DNA from: Cochleicola gelatinilyticus
Lineage (GTDB): Bacteria; Bacteroidota; Bacteroidia; Flavobacteriales; Flavobacteriaceae
Direction: 5' to 3'
DNA: 64,000 nt
Assembly: GCF_001637325.1 (NCBI RefSeq)
Contig: NZ_LRXL01000045.1
Location: 186,001 to 250,000, forward strand
The position numbers were made by a program, and so were the translations under genes. Below the pieces are notes generated by a model, which did no database searches, was not told the DNA's origin, and saw nothing but the letters and a program-made list of their open reading frames with translations. Positions 25,342-35,217 of the stretch are shown here, piece after piece; positions within the stretch are counted from its first letter, which is position 1; each line of letters begins with the position of its first letter.

Positions 25342-25359
25342 TTTACATTTGTAACCGTT
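25342..25359. promoter_or_regulatory. Putative operator 3 overlapping the xre promoter
   Basis: TTTACATTTGTAACCGTT is an inverted copy of operator 1 with one mismatch. It contains the -7 box TACATTTG of the Xre gene, a placement expected for autorepression. Confidence 0.55.
25344..25351 (+). promoter_or_regulatory. -7 promoter element of the xre gene
   Basis: TACATTTG, consensus TAnnTTTG, embedded in operator 3; leader about 25 nt to the ATG at 25383. Confidence 0.55.
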
Positions 25360-25382
25360 AAATTAAAAAGTTAGATATTACA

Positions 25383-25805
25383 ATGGTAAACAGTACCGAT
25401 TTTGCTAAAAGGATAGAAAAGATACTTGATTATTACAGTCTATCGGCTACTGCTTTTTCTGAAGCAATCGACTTTAATCGCTCCACTATCTCACATCTTA
25501 TTTCAGGTAGAAATAAACCAAGTTTAGAATTTGTAATGAAGGTGGTCCAAAAATTTCCAGAGGTAGAATTGTATTGGCTATTAAATGGAAAAGGTGTTTT
25601 TCCTTCTGAAGAAAATATTTCAAACTCCCCTTCTGCTTCAATAAGTAGAACTACGAAAACCGAAAGTTCGAATCTATTGAAAGTGCTTCAGAAAGAAACT
25701 GAAACATCTCAACTGTCACAACGTAATTCAGAAGAAAAACAAAAAGAAATTGACAAAATTGTTATTTTTTATAAAGACGGAAGTTTTAAGGCTTACGAAA
25801 ACTAA
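25383..25805 (+). CDS. Xre-family helix-turn-helix regulator
   Basis: 140 residues. The HTH (about 8-62) contains YSLSATAFSEAIDFNRSTISHLISGRNKPS and is followed by WLLNGKGVFPSEEN, then a Ser/Glu-rich linker and a conserved C-terminal tail IDKIVIFYKDGSFKAYEN. This architecture is a known Flavobacteriia type. The protein is divergent from the M14 peptidase with shared palindromes. It probably represses its own gene and perhaps the peptidase; the signal is unknown. Confidence 0.88.
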   Translation: MVNSTDFAKRIEKILDYYSLSATAFSEAIDFNRSTISHLISGRNKPSLEFVMKVVQKFPEVELYWLLNGKGVFPSEENISNSPSASISRTTKTESSNLLKVLQKETETSQLSQRNSEEKQKEIDKIVIFYKDGSFKAYEN

Positions 25806-25849
25806 CTTATTGTTTAAAAAATTCAGAAATTCGCATAAAATATTTCAGC

Positions 25850-26236
25850 ATGCGACTTTTATTTATTTCTTTCATATTATTAACGTGCTATAGTTGCTAT
25901 CAACCTGAACGTAATTGTACCGATTTTAAGACCGGAACTTTTAAATTTGAAGCTCTTGTAGGTACCGAAGTCTTAACTACAACGTTTTTGCGTAACGATT
26001 CCATAGAAATTGATTACTTTAGAGGCAAGGCTGACACCTCCAGTATTCGTTGGATCAACGATTGTGAGTATATTGTGAAAAAATTACACCCTAAAAACAA
26101 ATCTGAAGAGAAAGCGATTCATATGAAGATTTTAACCACAAAAAAAGACGAATATACGTTCGAATATAATGTTGTGGGTACACCCAATAAAGAAAAAGGG
26201 ACCGCAATTAAAGTAAAAACAATCAACATTCAATAA
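25850..26236 (+). CDS. Small conserved lipoprotein
   Basis: 128 residues. A hydrophobic N-terminus ends in a Cys cluster (LLTCYSCYQPERNC) that fits lipoprotein export with Cys16 as the likely lipidated residue. The mature part is a small beta-rich domain with FKTGTFKFEALVG, RWINDCEYIVKKLHP and a hydroxylated C-terminus. Homologues in flavobacteria are sometimes mislabelled as DNA topoisomerase IV; nothing in the sequence supports an enzyme. It lies 44 bp after the xre gene and 36 bp before the TerC gene. Confidence 0.75.
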   Translation: MRLLFISFILLTCYSCYQPERNCTDFKTGTFKFEALVGTEVLTTTFLRNDSIEIDYFRGKADTSSIRWINDCEYIVKKLHPKNKSEEKAIHMKILTTKKDEYTFEYNVVGTPNKEKGTAIKVKTINIQ

Positions 26237-26272
26237 CAACCAATCATCACATTATAAAGTAACAAACAATTT

Positions 26273-27106
26273 ATGTTCGAAATTTTAACTTCTCCAGATG
26301 CGCTTGTAGCATTGCTAACCTTAACATTCTTAGAAATAGTTTTAGGGATCGATAATATTATATTTATTTCTCTTGCGGCGAGTAAACTTCCTAAAGAGCA
26401 TCAGAAAAAAGCAACTAACATTGGGCTTTTAATGGCGATGCTCATTCGTATCGTGCTGCTTTTTGGTATTTCATGGCTTGTAGCAATGGAAGCTCCTTTT
26501 TGGCACATTAATTTACCTTGGTTAAAAGCAGGCATTAGCGGACAAGGTTTAATACTGCTAGCAGGAGGATTGTTCTTATTATATAAAAGTACCACAGAAA
26601 TTCACGAAAAAGTGGAGGACAAAGGGCACGATGAGCGCGAAGTAAAAAAACAACGCGCAACAACTCTTACTAAAGCTATTATTCAGATCTGTTTAATTAA
26701 TATTGTTTTTTCATTCGACTCGATTCTTACTGCAGTAGGAATGACAAATGGTATTGGAAACACCCCTACAGATGCCTTAGTTATCATGGTCATTGCTGTA
26801 GTAATCTCGGTATTAATTATGATGATTTTCGCAAATCCAGTAGGTCGTTTTGTAACACAGCACCCAACCGTACAGTTGCTCGGACTTTCCTTCCTTATAC
26901 TTATTGGATTTATGCTAATTGCTGAAGGAGCACACTTAGTACATTTAGAAGTTTTTGGATCTGAAATAGGTACAATTCCGAAAGGGTATCTTTATTTTAC
27001 CATTGCGTTCTCTTTATTTATCGAATTTATTAACATGAAATATAGAAAGAAAACATCAGATATTGTTTCGAATATCCCTGAAGACGAAACAGACACATTA
27101 AACTAG
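26273..27106 (+). CDS. TerC-family integral membrane protein
   Basis: 277 residues with seven to eight membrane helices and TerC family signatures: LEIVLGIDNIIFISLAASKLP near the N-terminus and NIVFSFDSILTAVGMT in the middle, each carrying Asp in a helix, as in proteins proposed to export or bind divalent metals (for example Mn2+ with secreted enzymes). Tellurite resistance is only the historical name. A TerB-like small protein follows after 4 bp, so they form an operon. Confidence 0.9.
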   Translation: MFEILTSPDALVALLTLTFLEIVLGIDNIIFISLAASKLPKEHQKKATNIGLLMAMLIRIVLLFGISWLVAMEAPFWHINLPWLKAGISGQGLILLAGGLFLLYKSTTEIHEKVEDKGHDEREVKKQRATTLTKAIIQICLINIVFSFDSILTAVGMTNGIGNTPTDALVIMVIAVVISVLIMMIFANPVGRFVTQHPTVQLLGLSFLILIGFMLIAEGAHLVHLEVFGSEIGTIPKGYLYFTIAFSLFIEFINMKYRKKTSDIVSNIPEDETDTLN

Positions 27107-27110
27107 TATT

Positions 27111-27452
27111 ATGAGCGATTTTAAAACCACTTGGACACAAAAAGAACTCTCAGCATACCTTCTGTTGTATTGTGCCAATGTAGATTATATAGAGTCTGAA
27201 GAAGAGGTCGAAATGATTCGCGCGAAGGTTGATCCTGCGGAGTATAAAAGTATTCACAAGGAATTTGAGCATGATAACGATTATCAAAGCATTCAAAAAA
27301 TACAAGCCGCAGTCGAACGTTTAGGACTATCGAAAACTCACATTGATATAATGATCGCAGAAATGAAAGCATTGTTTGTTGCCGATGGCGAATTCGATGC
27401 TACCGAACATGCTTTGTTTAACGGTATTAAGAAACTTTTGGAAGAACAATAG
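27111..27452 (+). CDS. TerB-like small helical protein
   Basis: 113 residues, all-helical and acidic. The C-terminal segment MKALFVADGEFDATEHALFNGIKKLLEE resembles the second repeat of TerB-type domains, with an acidic D-G-E-F-D loop that could bind a cation. It sits 4 bp downstream of the TerC gene, typical of TerB partnering TerC. Cytoplasmic, no signal. The exact role is unknown. Confidence 0.7.
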   Translation: MSDFKTTWTQKELSAYLLLYCANVDYIESEEEVEMIRAKVDPAEYKSIHKEFEHDNDYQSIQKIQAAVERLGLSKTHIDIMIAEMKALFVADGEFDATEHALFNGIKKLLEEQ

Positions 27453-27457
27453 AAAAC

Positions 27458-27664
27458 ATGTTAGACCAAAGCGTAAAACAAAGAAACGCACTAATCATTT
27501 TTCTCTTCGGGCTGCTATTTTTAATTTTAGGAATTTACCTTTTAGTCCGAAATTTTCAACAACAAGAAGACACCTGGTATTATTGGATTGGACTTATTCT
27601 TGTAGGAGATATTTTAATTATTTTAGGCATACGAATGCTGAAAAAAGCTGAAAACGTAGAATAA
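27458..27664 (+). CDS. Small two-helix membrane protein
   Basis: 68 residues with helices at about 12-31 and 42-59 and a basic/charged C-terminus. It starts 5 bp after the TerB-like stop and so closes the TerC group. Unnamed; a membrane adaptor for TerC/TerB is a guess only. Confidence 0.6.
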   Translation: MLDQSVKQRNALIIFLFGLLFLILGIYLLVRNFQQQEDTWYYWIGLILVGDILIILGIRMLKKAENVE

Positions 27665-27675
27665 GTTCGACTCTA

Positions 27676-28104
27676 TTATTGCTTTCCTTTTAATAATGTA
27701 TTCTGTTCCTCCATTAACTTTTCGATATTAGCTAAAAGCTCAATGTTTTTAGGAGTCTCTACTTCTTTATTTTTGGGATCTTCCGCTTTGTTTTTAAAGC
27801 GATTAATAAATTTAATTACTATAAATATCGTTAATGCAATAATTGTAAAATCGATAAGTGCCTCAAACAATTCCCCGTAACCAATGGCAACTTCTTCAGC
27901 GGTTTCGGTTGCTTCTCGTAGCACATATTTTCGATTTGAAAGATTTACACCGTCGGTAAGTAAAGACAATGGAGGCATTACTACTTTTTTCACGATGGTA
28001 TTTACCACATTGTTAAAAGCAGTACCAATAATGATTCCCACTGCCATATCGATCATATTACCTTTGATCGCGAAATTTTTAAACTCCTGTATAAATCCTG
28101 CCAT
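27676..28104 (-). CDS. mscL: Large-conductance mechanosensitive channel
   Basis: 142 residues. Two helices: the first with MIDMAVGIIIGTAFNNVVNTIVKKVVMPPL, the pore-forming Gly/Ala-rich TM1, the second around 75-97 (LIDFTIIALTIFIVIKFINRF). The N-terminal FIQEFKNFAIKGN and the C-terminal amphipathic helix complete the MscL pattern. It opens on osmotic downshock. Downstream of parC by 54 bp, and convergent with the TerC group with only 11 bp between stops and no clear terminator. Confidence 0.95.
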   Translation of the reverse strand: MAGFIQEFKNFAIKGNMIDMAVGIIIGTAFNNVVNTIVKKVVMPPLSLLTDGVNLSNRKYVLREATETAEEVAIGYGELFEALIDFTIIALTIFIVIKFINRFKNKAEDPKNKEVETPKNIELLANIEKLMEEQNTLLKGKQ

Positions 28105-28158
28105 TATAGATTTTTAATTAAATTCGGAATTGATGTATTTAATATTTTGTTTTATTTA

Positions 28159-30867
28159 TTAGAAAAGTAACGTTTGCCCCTCATCATCTCTTTTTGTATC
28201 GTCATCACTATTTGAAGATTTTTCAGTATTAGTTACGTTTTTTTTTTCTTCTGAAAGTGCGTCTTCATTATTTGAATCTATAGCTTCTTCATCTACTACA
28301 TCCATCTCTTCGGCAGATTTCTTCTCTGGTTCATTATAAGGTAATGAAGAAAGTGCGTTTATTTCTAAGATTTTATCTTTAGTGAGTTGATTCCCCATAG
28401 CTGTAATCCCTTTGACTGAAATAAACTCCTCAAGGTTTAGCTCCATGTTATCTTGTCGTTCCTGCCCTCTTTTCTTAGCGAAAACAATTTCTGCCATAGG
28501 CCTATAATCTGTAAAAATACGTTCCAAATACGATTTAGGATGTTCAGAAATTATCACCTCTTCCCTGTCAGGATTTTCAATTAAAAAACGTTTTACATAA
28601 AAAAGCTCCTTTTCTCCTTCCCAGTAAATGGCTGACAGTGGTTTCTTCGGGTTCCATTTTTCAAGGACGATCATGTCATCATCAAAACGAAGAGTTAATT
28701 CTGGAATTACCGCCTTAACAACCCCTTTCTGATTTACAATAAGCAAGCGATCTTCACTGGTAAATTCGCCTAACAATTCGCCTCGATCATCCACATTAAG
28801 ACGTTGTACTGTATCGTCAAACCATATTTTTCGTGGCTTTAATGTAGAAAGTCCTTTTTCTTTTAATTCTACTTTCTTAACAGCATACTTGGTAACAATG
28901 TTTCCATTGGAATTTCTACCCTTAATCAATTGATCTGCAAAATCTAGGTCGAATTTTAATTTTTTAATACTTCCGCTTTGTCTTAAATGGATTGTTACAA
29001 CCTCAGCTTCCCCGTTTGGATTGGCTGTAAAGTAATACACTTTAGAACCTTTAGCTCCTTTCGTAAGATCATATTCTTTATCACGAGTCATCGCTGTTAC
29101 TGCAAAACGTTTTACGTATGTTGCACCTTTCGTTCCGTCACGATATATCATGTTGTATATGGTACGCTTATCCTTTTTCTTAAAAACAGCTACGTGTATA
29201 ATGCCTTTTCCAACGAAGGTTTTACTATCCACTTTACTCACCATCATTTTACCATCTTGCGTAAAGACAATAATATCATCGATATCTGCGCAATCTGTCA
29301 CATATTCATCTCGTCGTAAACTCGTTCCTACAAACCCTTCTTCTCGATTTACATATAACTTAGTGTTCCGTATTACAACCTTTGTAGCTTCAATATCTTC
29401 AAAAACACGAATTTCGGTTTTACGCTCTCTTCCTTCCCCGTAATCTTTTTTTAAGCGTTTAAAATAATCTATAGAATACTCAATAAGATGATCTAAGTGA
29501 TGCTTTATTTGAGCGATATTATCTTCCAGTGCATCAATCTTTTGTTGTGCTTTATCAATATCGAATTTAGAAATTCGTTTAATTCTAATTTCAGTTAATC
29601 GTACGATATCTTCTTCGGTAACTGCGCGTTTTAGATGCCCAGTATGTGGCTTTAATCCTTTATCGATTGCTTTAATCACTCCTTCCCACGTTTCCTCTTC
29701 TTCAATATCCCGATAAATACGGTTTTCTATAAATATTCGTTCTAAAGAGGCATAATGCCATTGTGCTTCAAATTCTTCTAATTGTATTTCAAGTTCACTT
29801 TTCAGCAACTGTACCGTACGATCTGTAGAACGACGAAGCATTTCAGTTACCCCCACAAAAAGAGGCTTGTTATCTTCAATTACGCAACCTAAAGGTGAAA
29901 TGGAGTTTTCACAATTTGTAAACGCATATAAAGCATCGATCGTTTTATCGGGAGATAAGCCGCTGGGTAAATGAATTAAAATTTCAACTTCCGCAGCTGT
30001 ATTATCTTCAATTTTTTTGACTTTTATCTTTCCTTTATCATTTGCCTTCAGTATAGAATCTATTAATGAAGAGGTGGTGGTTCCGAAGGGAATCTCGGTG
30101 ATCGCCAAGGTGTTCTTATCATGTTGAACAATGCGTGCCCGGCTTCTTATTTTTCCACCTCTAAGTCCGTCATTATAATTTGTAGCGTCCATAATTCCTC
30201 CAGTTGGAAAATCTGGAAGTATCTGAAAACGTTTTCCTTGCAGGTGTTTAATTGAAGCATCAATTAACTCGATAAAATTATGAGGAAGCACCTTTGTCGA
30301 AAGCCCTACCGCAATACCCTCTGCTCCTTGAGCCAAAAGCATTGGGAACATTACGGGAAGATTTACAGGTTCCTTTTTACGACCATCATAAGATGCCTGC
30401 CATTCTGTGATTTTTGGATTGTAAACTACATCTAGCGCAAATTTGGAAAGTCGGGCTTCGATGTAACGGGCAGCTGCCGCACGGTCTCCCGTAAGAATAT
30501 TTCCCCAGTTTCCTTGGGTATCGATTAATAAATCTTTTTGCCCAATTTGCACCATCGCATCTGCAATACTTGCATCTCCGTGTGGATGATATTGCATGGT
30601 ATGCCCCACTACATTGGCCACTTTGTTATACCGACCATCATCCAGGTCTTTTAAGGAATGCATGATACGACGCTGAACCGGTTTAAAACCATCTTCAATT
30701 GCAGGTACAGCACGTTCTAGAATTACATAACTCGCATAATCTAGAAACCAATCACGATACATTCCGGTGACCTTCGTGATGGTCTCACCCGACGTATCCT
30801 CATGCTCTCCTAAATAATCAGGCCCTGTTTGTTCTTCTTCGCTATTTGGGTTCTCTTCCTCGCTCAT
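28159..30867 (-). CDS. parC: DNA topoisomerase IV subunit A
   Basis: 902 residues. The winged-helix breakage-reunion domain contains GFKPVQRRIMHSL, HPHGDASIADAMV and the catalytic Tyr135 in RAAAARYIEARLS. Tower and coiled-coil segments follow, then a beta-pinwheel C-terminal domain that is shorter and less regular than in GyrA, with no clear GyrA box, and an acidic low-complexity tail. It forms the decatenating topoisomerase with ParE, encoded directly upstream with 100 bp between them. Confidence 0.93.
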   Translation of the reverse strand: MSEEENPNSEEEQTGPDYLGEHEDTSGETITKVTGMYRDWFLDYASYVILERAVPAIEDGFKPVQRRIMHSLKDLDDGRYNKVANVVGHTMQYHPHGDASIADAMVQIGQKDLLIDTQGNWGNILTGDRAAAARYIEARLSKFALDVVYNPKITEWQASYDGRKKEPVNLPVMFPMLLAQGAEGIAVGLSTKVLPHNFIELIDASIKHLQGKRFQILPDFPTGGIMDATNYNDGLRGGKIRSRARIVQHDKNTLAITEIPFGTTTSSLIDSILKANDKGKIKVKKIEDNTAAEVEILIHLPSGLSPDKTIDALYAFTNCENSISPLGCVIEDNKPLFVGVTEMLRRSTDRTVQLLKSELEIQLEEFEAQWHYASLERIFIENRIYRDIEEEETWEGVIKAIDKGLKPHTGHLKRAVTEEDIVRLTEIRIKRISKFDIDKAQQKIDALEDNIAQIKHHLDHLIEYSIDYFKRLKKDYGEGRERKTEIRVFEDIEATKVVIRNTKLYVNREEGFVGTSLRRDEYVTDCADIDDIIVFTQDGKMMVSKVDSKTFVGKGIIHVAVFKKKDKRTIYNMIYRDGTKGATYVKRFAVTAMTRDKEYDLTKGAKGSKVYYFTANPNGEAEVVTIHLRQSGSIKKLKFDLDFADQLIKGRNSNGNIVTKYAVKKVELKEKGLSTLKPRKIWFDDTVQRLNVDDRGELLGEFTSEDRLLIVNQKGVVKAVIPELTLRFDDDMIVLEKWNPKKPLSAIYWEGEKELFYVKRFLIENPDREEVIISEHPKSYLERIFTDYRPMAEIVFAKKRGQERQDNMELNLEEFISVKGITAMGNQLTKDKILEINALSSLPYNEPEKKSAEEMDVVDEEAIDSNNEDALSEEKKNVTNTEKSSNSDDDTKRDDEGQTLLF

Positions 30868-30967
30868 AATGTACCTTCAGGTTTCAATTTCAAAATTGAA
30901 AAATTCCCTTTATGTTATTTTATAATTTTACAGATTGTGAAAATTCGGTTATTACTGCCCACCGAAT

Positions 30968-32818
30968 CTACTCCTCCACTTTATCCAGTTCCACTTTTAG
31001 ATTATTGATGATAAACTTCTGTCGATCGGGTGTGTTTTTACCCATATAAAAGGATAGTAATTCTTCAATACTCATTGATTTATCCAGCATTACTGGATCT
31101 AAACGAATATCTTCCCCAATGAAATGTACAAACTCATCGGGTGAGATTTCACCCAATCCTTTAAATCGTGTAATTTCAGGTTTCGGTTTTAATTTCTCCA
31201 TGGCATCCCTGCGTTCTTCTTCGGAATAGCAATAAATCGTTTCTTTTTTATTTCGAACTCTAAATAACGGAGTTTGCAATATGTACAAATGACCTTCCTT
31301 TATCAACTCTGGAAAGAATTGTAAAAAGAACGTTATAAGCAGCAATCGAATGTGCATTCCATCAACATCAGCATCGGTAGCGATCACAATATTATTATAC
31401 CGCAGGTCTTCCATTGATTCTTCAATGTTTAATGCCGCCTGAAGTAAATTAAACTCTTCGTTCTCGTATACGATCTTTTTTGAGAGTCCGTAGCTATTTA
31501 GAGGCTTTCCTTTTAAACTAAACACGGCCTGTGTATTTACATCACGACTTTTTGTAATACTACCAGAAGCCGAGTCTCCCTCGGTAATAAATAATGTGGT
31601 TTCAAGATTACGTTCTTTCTTTGTGTCTCCTAGATGCACACGACAATCGCGTAATTTTTTATTATGAAGATTGGCCTTCTTGGCTCGATCTTTTGCTAGC
31701 TTTCGTATACCACTTAATTCTTTCCGTTCCCGTTCTGCCTGTACAATCTTTCTCTGAAGCTTATCTGCGGTATCTGGATTTTTGTGAAGGTAGTTATCGA
31801 ATTGGGTTTTGATAAAGTCATTAATATAGGTTCGAACCGTAGGCAAATCTCCACCCATATCGGTAGAACCAAGTTTCGTTTTGGTCTGACTTTCAAAAAC
31901 AGGTTCCATTACTTTAATGCTAATAGCGGCAACAATGGACTTACGTACGTCGCTGGCATCGTAATTTTTTCCGTAGTATTCACGTACTGTTTTCACGATA
32001 CTTTCCCGAAAAGCGGCAAGATGGGTTCCTCCTTGTGTAGTATTTTGACCGTTTACAAAACTGTGATATTCTTCGCTATACTGAGTTTTACTGTGCGTAA
32101 TGGCAATTTCAATATCATCGCCCCGAAGATGAATTATGGGATATACCATATCTTCATCAGAAATATTTTCTTCTAACAGGTCTTTTAGCCCATTTTCACT
32201 AAAAAACTTTTCTCCATTAAAATCAATCGTCAATCCTGGATTGAGATAGACATAGTTTTTAAGCATTTTTGCTACATACTCGGTACGATACTTAAAATTT
32301 TTAAAAATACTCTCATCTGGAATAAATACAACTTTAGTTCCTTTCCGCTTAGAACTGTCTTCGGCTACGGGATCCTCAACAAGTTCTCCTAATTTAAATT
32401 CTGCCGCTTTAATTTTATTATCACGAACAGATTCTACTCTAAAAACAGCAGATAAAGCATTTACAGCTTTGGTTCCTACTCCATTAAGACCTACAGACTT
32501 TTTAAAAGCTCGGGAATCGTATTTTCCTCCGGTATTCATTTTCGATACAACATCTACAACTTTTCCGAGAGGGATACCACGACCATAATCGCGAACTTTA
32601 ACTTCTTGATCTTTTATTCGCACTTCGATCGTTCTTCCCGCGCCCATTACAAATTCATCGATACTGTTATCAAGCACTTCTTTTAAAAGAATGTAAATTC
32701 CGTCATCGGGAGAAGATCCATCTCCTAATTTTCCGATATACATCCCAGGACGCATTCGGATATGCTCTTTCCAATCGAGAGAGCGTATGTTATCTTCGGT
32801 ATATTGAGTTTCTGCCAT
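30968..32818 (-). CDS. parE: DNA topoisomerase IV subunit B
   Basis: 616 residues. The GHKL ATPase has E47 and N51 in [11 protein letters not shown] and the glycine motif GRGIPLG; TOPRIM residues are in [12 protein letters not shown] (about 412) and the DxD in [16 protein letters not shown]. Length matches type IIA B subunits without a proteobacterial insert. With the adjacent ParC it separates replicated chromosomes. Promoter box at 32837-32844. Confidence 0.95.
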   Translation of the reverse strand: MAETQYTEDNIRSLDWKEHIRMRPGMYIGKLGDGSSPDDGIYILLKEVLDNSIDEFVMGAGRTIEVRIKDQEVKVRDYGRGIPLGKVVDVVSKMNTGGKYDSRAFKKSVGLNGVGTKAVNALSAVFRVESVRDNKIKAAEFKLGELVEDPVAEDSSKRKGTKVVFIPDESIFKNFKYRTEYVAKMLKNYVYLNPGLTIDFNGEKFFSENGLKDLLEENISDEDMVYPIIHLRGDDIEIAITHSKTQYSEEYHSFVNGQNTTQGGTHLAAFRESIVKTVREYYGKNYDASDVRKSIVAAISIKVMEPVFESQTKTKLGSTDMGGDLPTVRTYINDFIKTQFDNYLHKNPDTADKLQRKIVQAERERKELSGIRKLAKDRAKKANLHNKKLRDCRVHLGDTKKERNLETTLFITEGDSASGSITKSRDVNTQAVFSLKGKPLNSYGLSKKIVYENEEFNLLQAALNIEESMEDLRYNNIVIATDADVDGMHIRLLLITFFLQFFPELIKEGHLYILQTPLFRVRNKKETIYCYSEEERRDAMEKLKPKPEITRFKGLGEISPDEFVHFIGEDIRLDPVMLDKSMSIEELLSFYMGKNTPDRQKFIINNLKVELDKVEE

Positions 32819-32836
32819 AAAGCTAGGTGTACTGCG

Positions 32837-32844
32837 CTAATATA
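32837..32844 (-). promoter_or_regulatory. Likely -7 promoter element of parE
   Basis: TATATTAG on the minus strand, 7 of 8 with the TAnnTTTG consensus, a variant also seen before the DUF937 gene. It lies 18 nt before the ATG. Confidence 0.4.
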
Positions 32845-33024
32845 CCCATTCAGACTAAAAATGAAAACCTGAAAAAAGGAAAGTAATTAACAATTAAACG
32901 CACTATATTGTTAGTAAGATTCTTCTTTTTTTTCTTCGGAATAACACAAAAATTCATTTTATAAAAATCTATTAATTTTTTTATAACGATTTGTTAAATG
33001 AAGTATAGTAGGGTTGGTTTTAAA

Positions 33025-33032
33025 TATATTTG
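33025..33032 (+). promoter_or_regulatory. -7 promoter element of the PAP2 gene, leaderless arrangement
   Basis: TATATTTG ends 4 nt before the ATG at 33037, so the expected transcription start coincides with the start codon. Confidence 0.5.
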
Positions 33033-33036
33033 AAAC

Positions 33037-33876
33037 ATGAAAAATTACACCTTAGTTATCTTATTCCTATTAGGAACAATTATCTCAAATGCTCAGAAAA
33101 GTGAATCTCCTTACGAATGGGATTGGGTTCGTGATGGAATCTGGACAGGAGCAGGCTTAGCAGGTAGTGCTGGAGGATTATTACTTATTCAAAATAAAGA
33201 AGATCTCTCTGATGAAGATTTCTTTAAAATTAAGAATGACCTTCAAAATGAAATAGATGATATAAATTTTTTAGATCGCTGGGTCGCAGGTAAACATGAT
33301 GAAAGTGCAAATTCGATAAGTGATATCCCTTTTGCGATATCGTTTGCGGCTCCATTCATTTTGTTACTCGATGACGAAACTAATGATCATACAGGACAAG
33401 TTTTGGGTATGTACCTTCAGAGTTTAGGAACCACAGCAACTATGTTTACTATAACTGCTGGCCTAGTAAACCGCTCCCGGCCTTATGTATATGACGACAG
33501 TGGAAATACTTCGGATGAACGAAGACAAAAAAATAATGGACAACGTTCATTCTATTCTGGACATGTTGCTGCTACAGCCACAGCTACTTTTTTTACAGCT
33601 AAAGTATATAGCGATTTTAATCCTGATTCCCCAGCTATTCCTTATGTTTGGGCAGGAGCCGCTGTTTTACCTGCTGCTGTAGGATATTTTAGAATGGAAG
33701 CTGGACAACACTTTTTAACAGATGTAATTTTGGGGTATGGTCTTGGTGCCGCAACTGGATATTTTATACCAGAGCTTCATAAGAAAGAGAATAGTAACAT
33801 AGATGTTTATTCAAGTTCAGGAAGAGCTTTTAATGGAGACACCTATCATGGGATGGCGTTACGGTATAGTTTCTAA
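33037..33876 (+). CDS. PAP2-family phosphatase, exported
   Basis: 279 residues. An N-terminal signal (about 1-19, ending ISNAQ) is followed by hydrophobic segments and the three PAP2 motifs: NRSRPY (motif 1 region), YSGHVAATATATFF (motif 2, SGH) and RMEAGQHFLTDVILGYGLG (motif 3, R-x5-H-x3-D). Such enzymes dephosphorylate undecaprenyl-pyrophosphate, lipid phosphates or lipid A. It is a separate unit between the parE gene and ychF, with a terminator behind. Confidence 0.88.
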   Translation: MKNYTLVILFLLGTIISNAQKSESPYEWDWVRDGIWTGAGLAGSAGGLLLIQNKEDLSDEDFFKIKNDLQNEIDDINFLDRWVAGKHDESANSISDIPFAISFAAPFILLLDDETNDHTGQVLGMYLQSLGTTATMFTITAGLVNRSRPYVYDDSGNTSDERRQKNNGQRSFYSGHVAATATATFFTAKVYSDFNPDSPAIPYVWAGAAVLPAAVGYFRMEAGQHFLTDVILGYGLGAATGYFIPELHKKENSNIDVYSSSGRAFNGDTYHGMALRYSF

Positions 33877-33893
33877 ATTAAAAACCAATACAA

Positions 33894-33928
33894 TAAAAAA
33901 AGTGCTGATCTCTTCAGCACTTTTTTTA
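33894..33928. terminator. Bidirectional terminator
   Basis: Stem AAAAAAAGTGCTGA / TCAGCACTTTTTTT with a 5-nt loop between the convergent PAP2 gene and ychF. Confidence 0.88.
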
Positions 33929-33958
33929 TTTTTAAGGATTTCTTCCGAAGAAAATAAT

Positions 33959-35053
33959 TTAAACGTTAAATCGGAAATGCATCACATCCCCATCTTTTAC
34001 AATATATTCTTTTCCTTCCACGCCTAGCTTGCCTGCTTCACGAACTTTTGCTTCACTCCCGTATTTTTCAAAATCATCATATTTAATAACTTCTGCACGA
34101 ATAAATCCTTTTTCAAAATCGGTGTGAATTACCCCAGCTGCTTGAGGTGCTGTTGCTCCTACTGGAATGGTCCATGCGCGCACTTCTTTAACTCCTGCCG
34201 TAAAATAGGTTTGTAAATTTAGTAACGAGTACGCACCACGAATTAATTTTGCCGAACCTGGCTCTTCAAGTCCAAGGTCTTCTAGAAATAATTGTCGTTC
34301 CTCAAAAGTTTCCAGTTCTGTAATATCTGCTTCGGTACCTACTGCAAGTATGACCACTTCAGCATTTTCGTTAGCCACCGTTTCTTTTACTTTATCGACA
34401 TAAGCATTTCCAGTTACAGCAGCACTTTCGTCCACATTACAAACATACATTACAGGCTTGTCTGTAATGTATTGCATGGGCTGGATGAACTCTTCGCGTT
34501 CAGATTCTGTCAAATCGATAGCGCGTACAGAGATCCCCGCCTCTAATCCAGCTTTTACTTTGTTTAATGCTACTTCTTCTTTAATTGCTTCTTTATTTCC
34601 AGTACGTGCAGCTCTTTTAACTTTCTCTAATTTCTTGTCTGTAGTATCCAGATCTTTTAACTGCAACTCTATGTCTATAGTTTCTTTATCGCGAATAGGG
34701 TCAACACTTCCGTCAACATGCACAATATTATCATCATCGAAACAACGTAATACGTGAAGAATTGCATCGGTCTCACGAATATTTCCAAGAAACTGATTTC
34801 CAAGCCCCTCTCCCTTACTAGCTCCTTTTACAAGCCCTGCAATATCTACAATTTCTACCGTTGCTGGTAGTACCCGCTCTGGACTTACTAATTTTTCAAG
34901 TATTAATAAACGGCTATCGGGAACATTTACTACCCCAATATTTGGTTCTATCGTACAGAAAGGAAAATTCGCGCTTTGCGCTTTCGCATTCGACAAACAA
35001 TTAAAAAGAGTGGATTTTCCCACATTCGGTAACCCGACAATACCTGCTTTCAT
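33959..35053 (-). CDS. ychF: Redox/translation-associated ATPase YchF (OLA1 homologue)
   Basis: 364 residues, the standard length. Obg-like P-loop: [21 protein letters not shown] and [10 protein letters not shown], with the G4 motif changed to NxxE (NVDE), the reason YchF prefers ATP over GTP. A coiled coil and C-terminal TGS domain ([19 protein letters not shown]) follow. The ATG at 35053 is chosen: the upstream ATG at 35089 precedes a -7 box at 35073-35080. Confidence 0.95.
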   Translation of the reverse strand: MKAGIVGLPNVGKSTLFNCLSNAKAQSANFPFCTIEPNIGVVNVPDSRLLILEKLVSPERVLPATVEIVDIAGLVKGASKGEGLGNQFLGNIRETDAILHVLRCFDDDNIVHVDGSVDPIRDKETIDIELQLKDLDTTDKKLEKVKRAARTGNKEAIKEEVALNKVKAGLEAGISVRAIDLTESEREEFIQPMQYITDKPVMYVCNVDESAAVTGNAYVDKVKETVANENAEVVILAVGTEADITELETFEERQLFLEDLGLEEPGSAKLIRGAYSLLNLQTYFTAGVKEVRAWTIPVGATAPQAAGVIHTDFEKGFIRAEVIKYDDFEKYGSEAKVREAGKLGVEGKEYIVKDGDVMHFRFNV

Positions 35054-35072
35054 GTTGAATTTTTTAAGGCTG

Positions 35073-35080
35073 CAAATATA
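35073..35080 (-). promoter_or_regulatory. -7 promoter element of ychF
   Basis: TATATTTG on the minus strand, perfect consensus, 19 nt before the chosen ATG and downstream of the alternative ATG at 35089. Confidence 0.65.
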
Positions 35081-35181
35081 CGGTTTCATTGTAATATAAA
35101 AGATTTTTATTTTCTTGATTTTAGAAAGAATTATAGGAAAACTTTGGCTTAGGTTTTACGATACTTTAACAACTCTCATTG

Positions 35182-35189
35182 TATTTTAG
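35182..35189 (+). promoter_or_regulatory. Possible -7 promoter element of the secreted charged protein
   Basis: TATTTTAG, 7 of 8 with the consensus, about 28 nt before the ATG at 35218. Confidence 0.35.
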
Positions 35190-35217
35190 CTACATAACAA
35201 TTAAACCATAATTAATT

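Noticed and set aside
26273-27452. Tellurite-resistance cassette
   Set aside because: TerC/TerB-type names only; no TerD, TerA, TerZ or TelA genes are present, so a resistance function is not supported.
30893-30920. TTTCAAT...ATTGAAA palindrome before parC
   Set aside because: AT-rich and short; no box or second copy suggests an operator.
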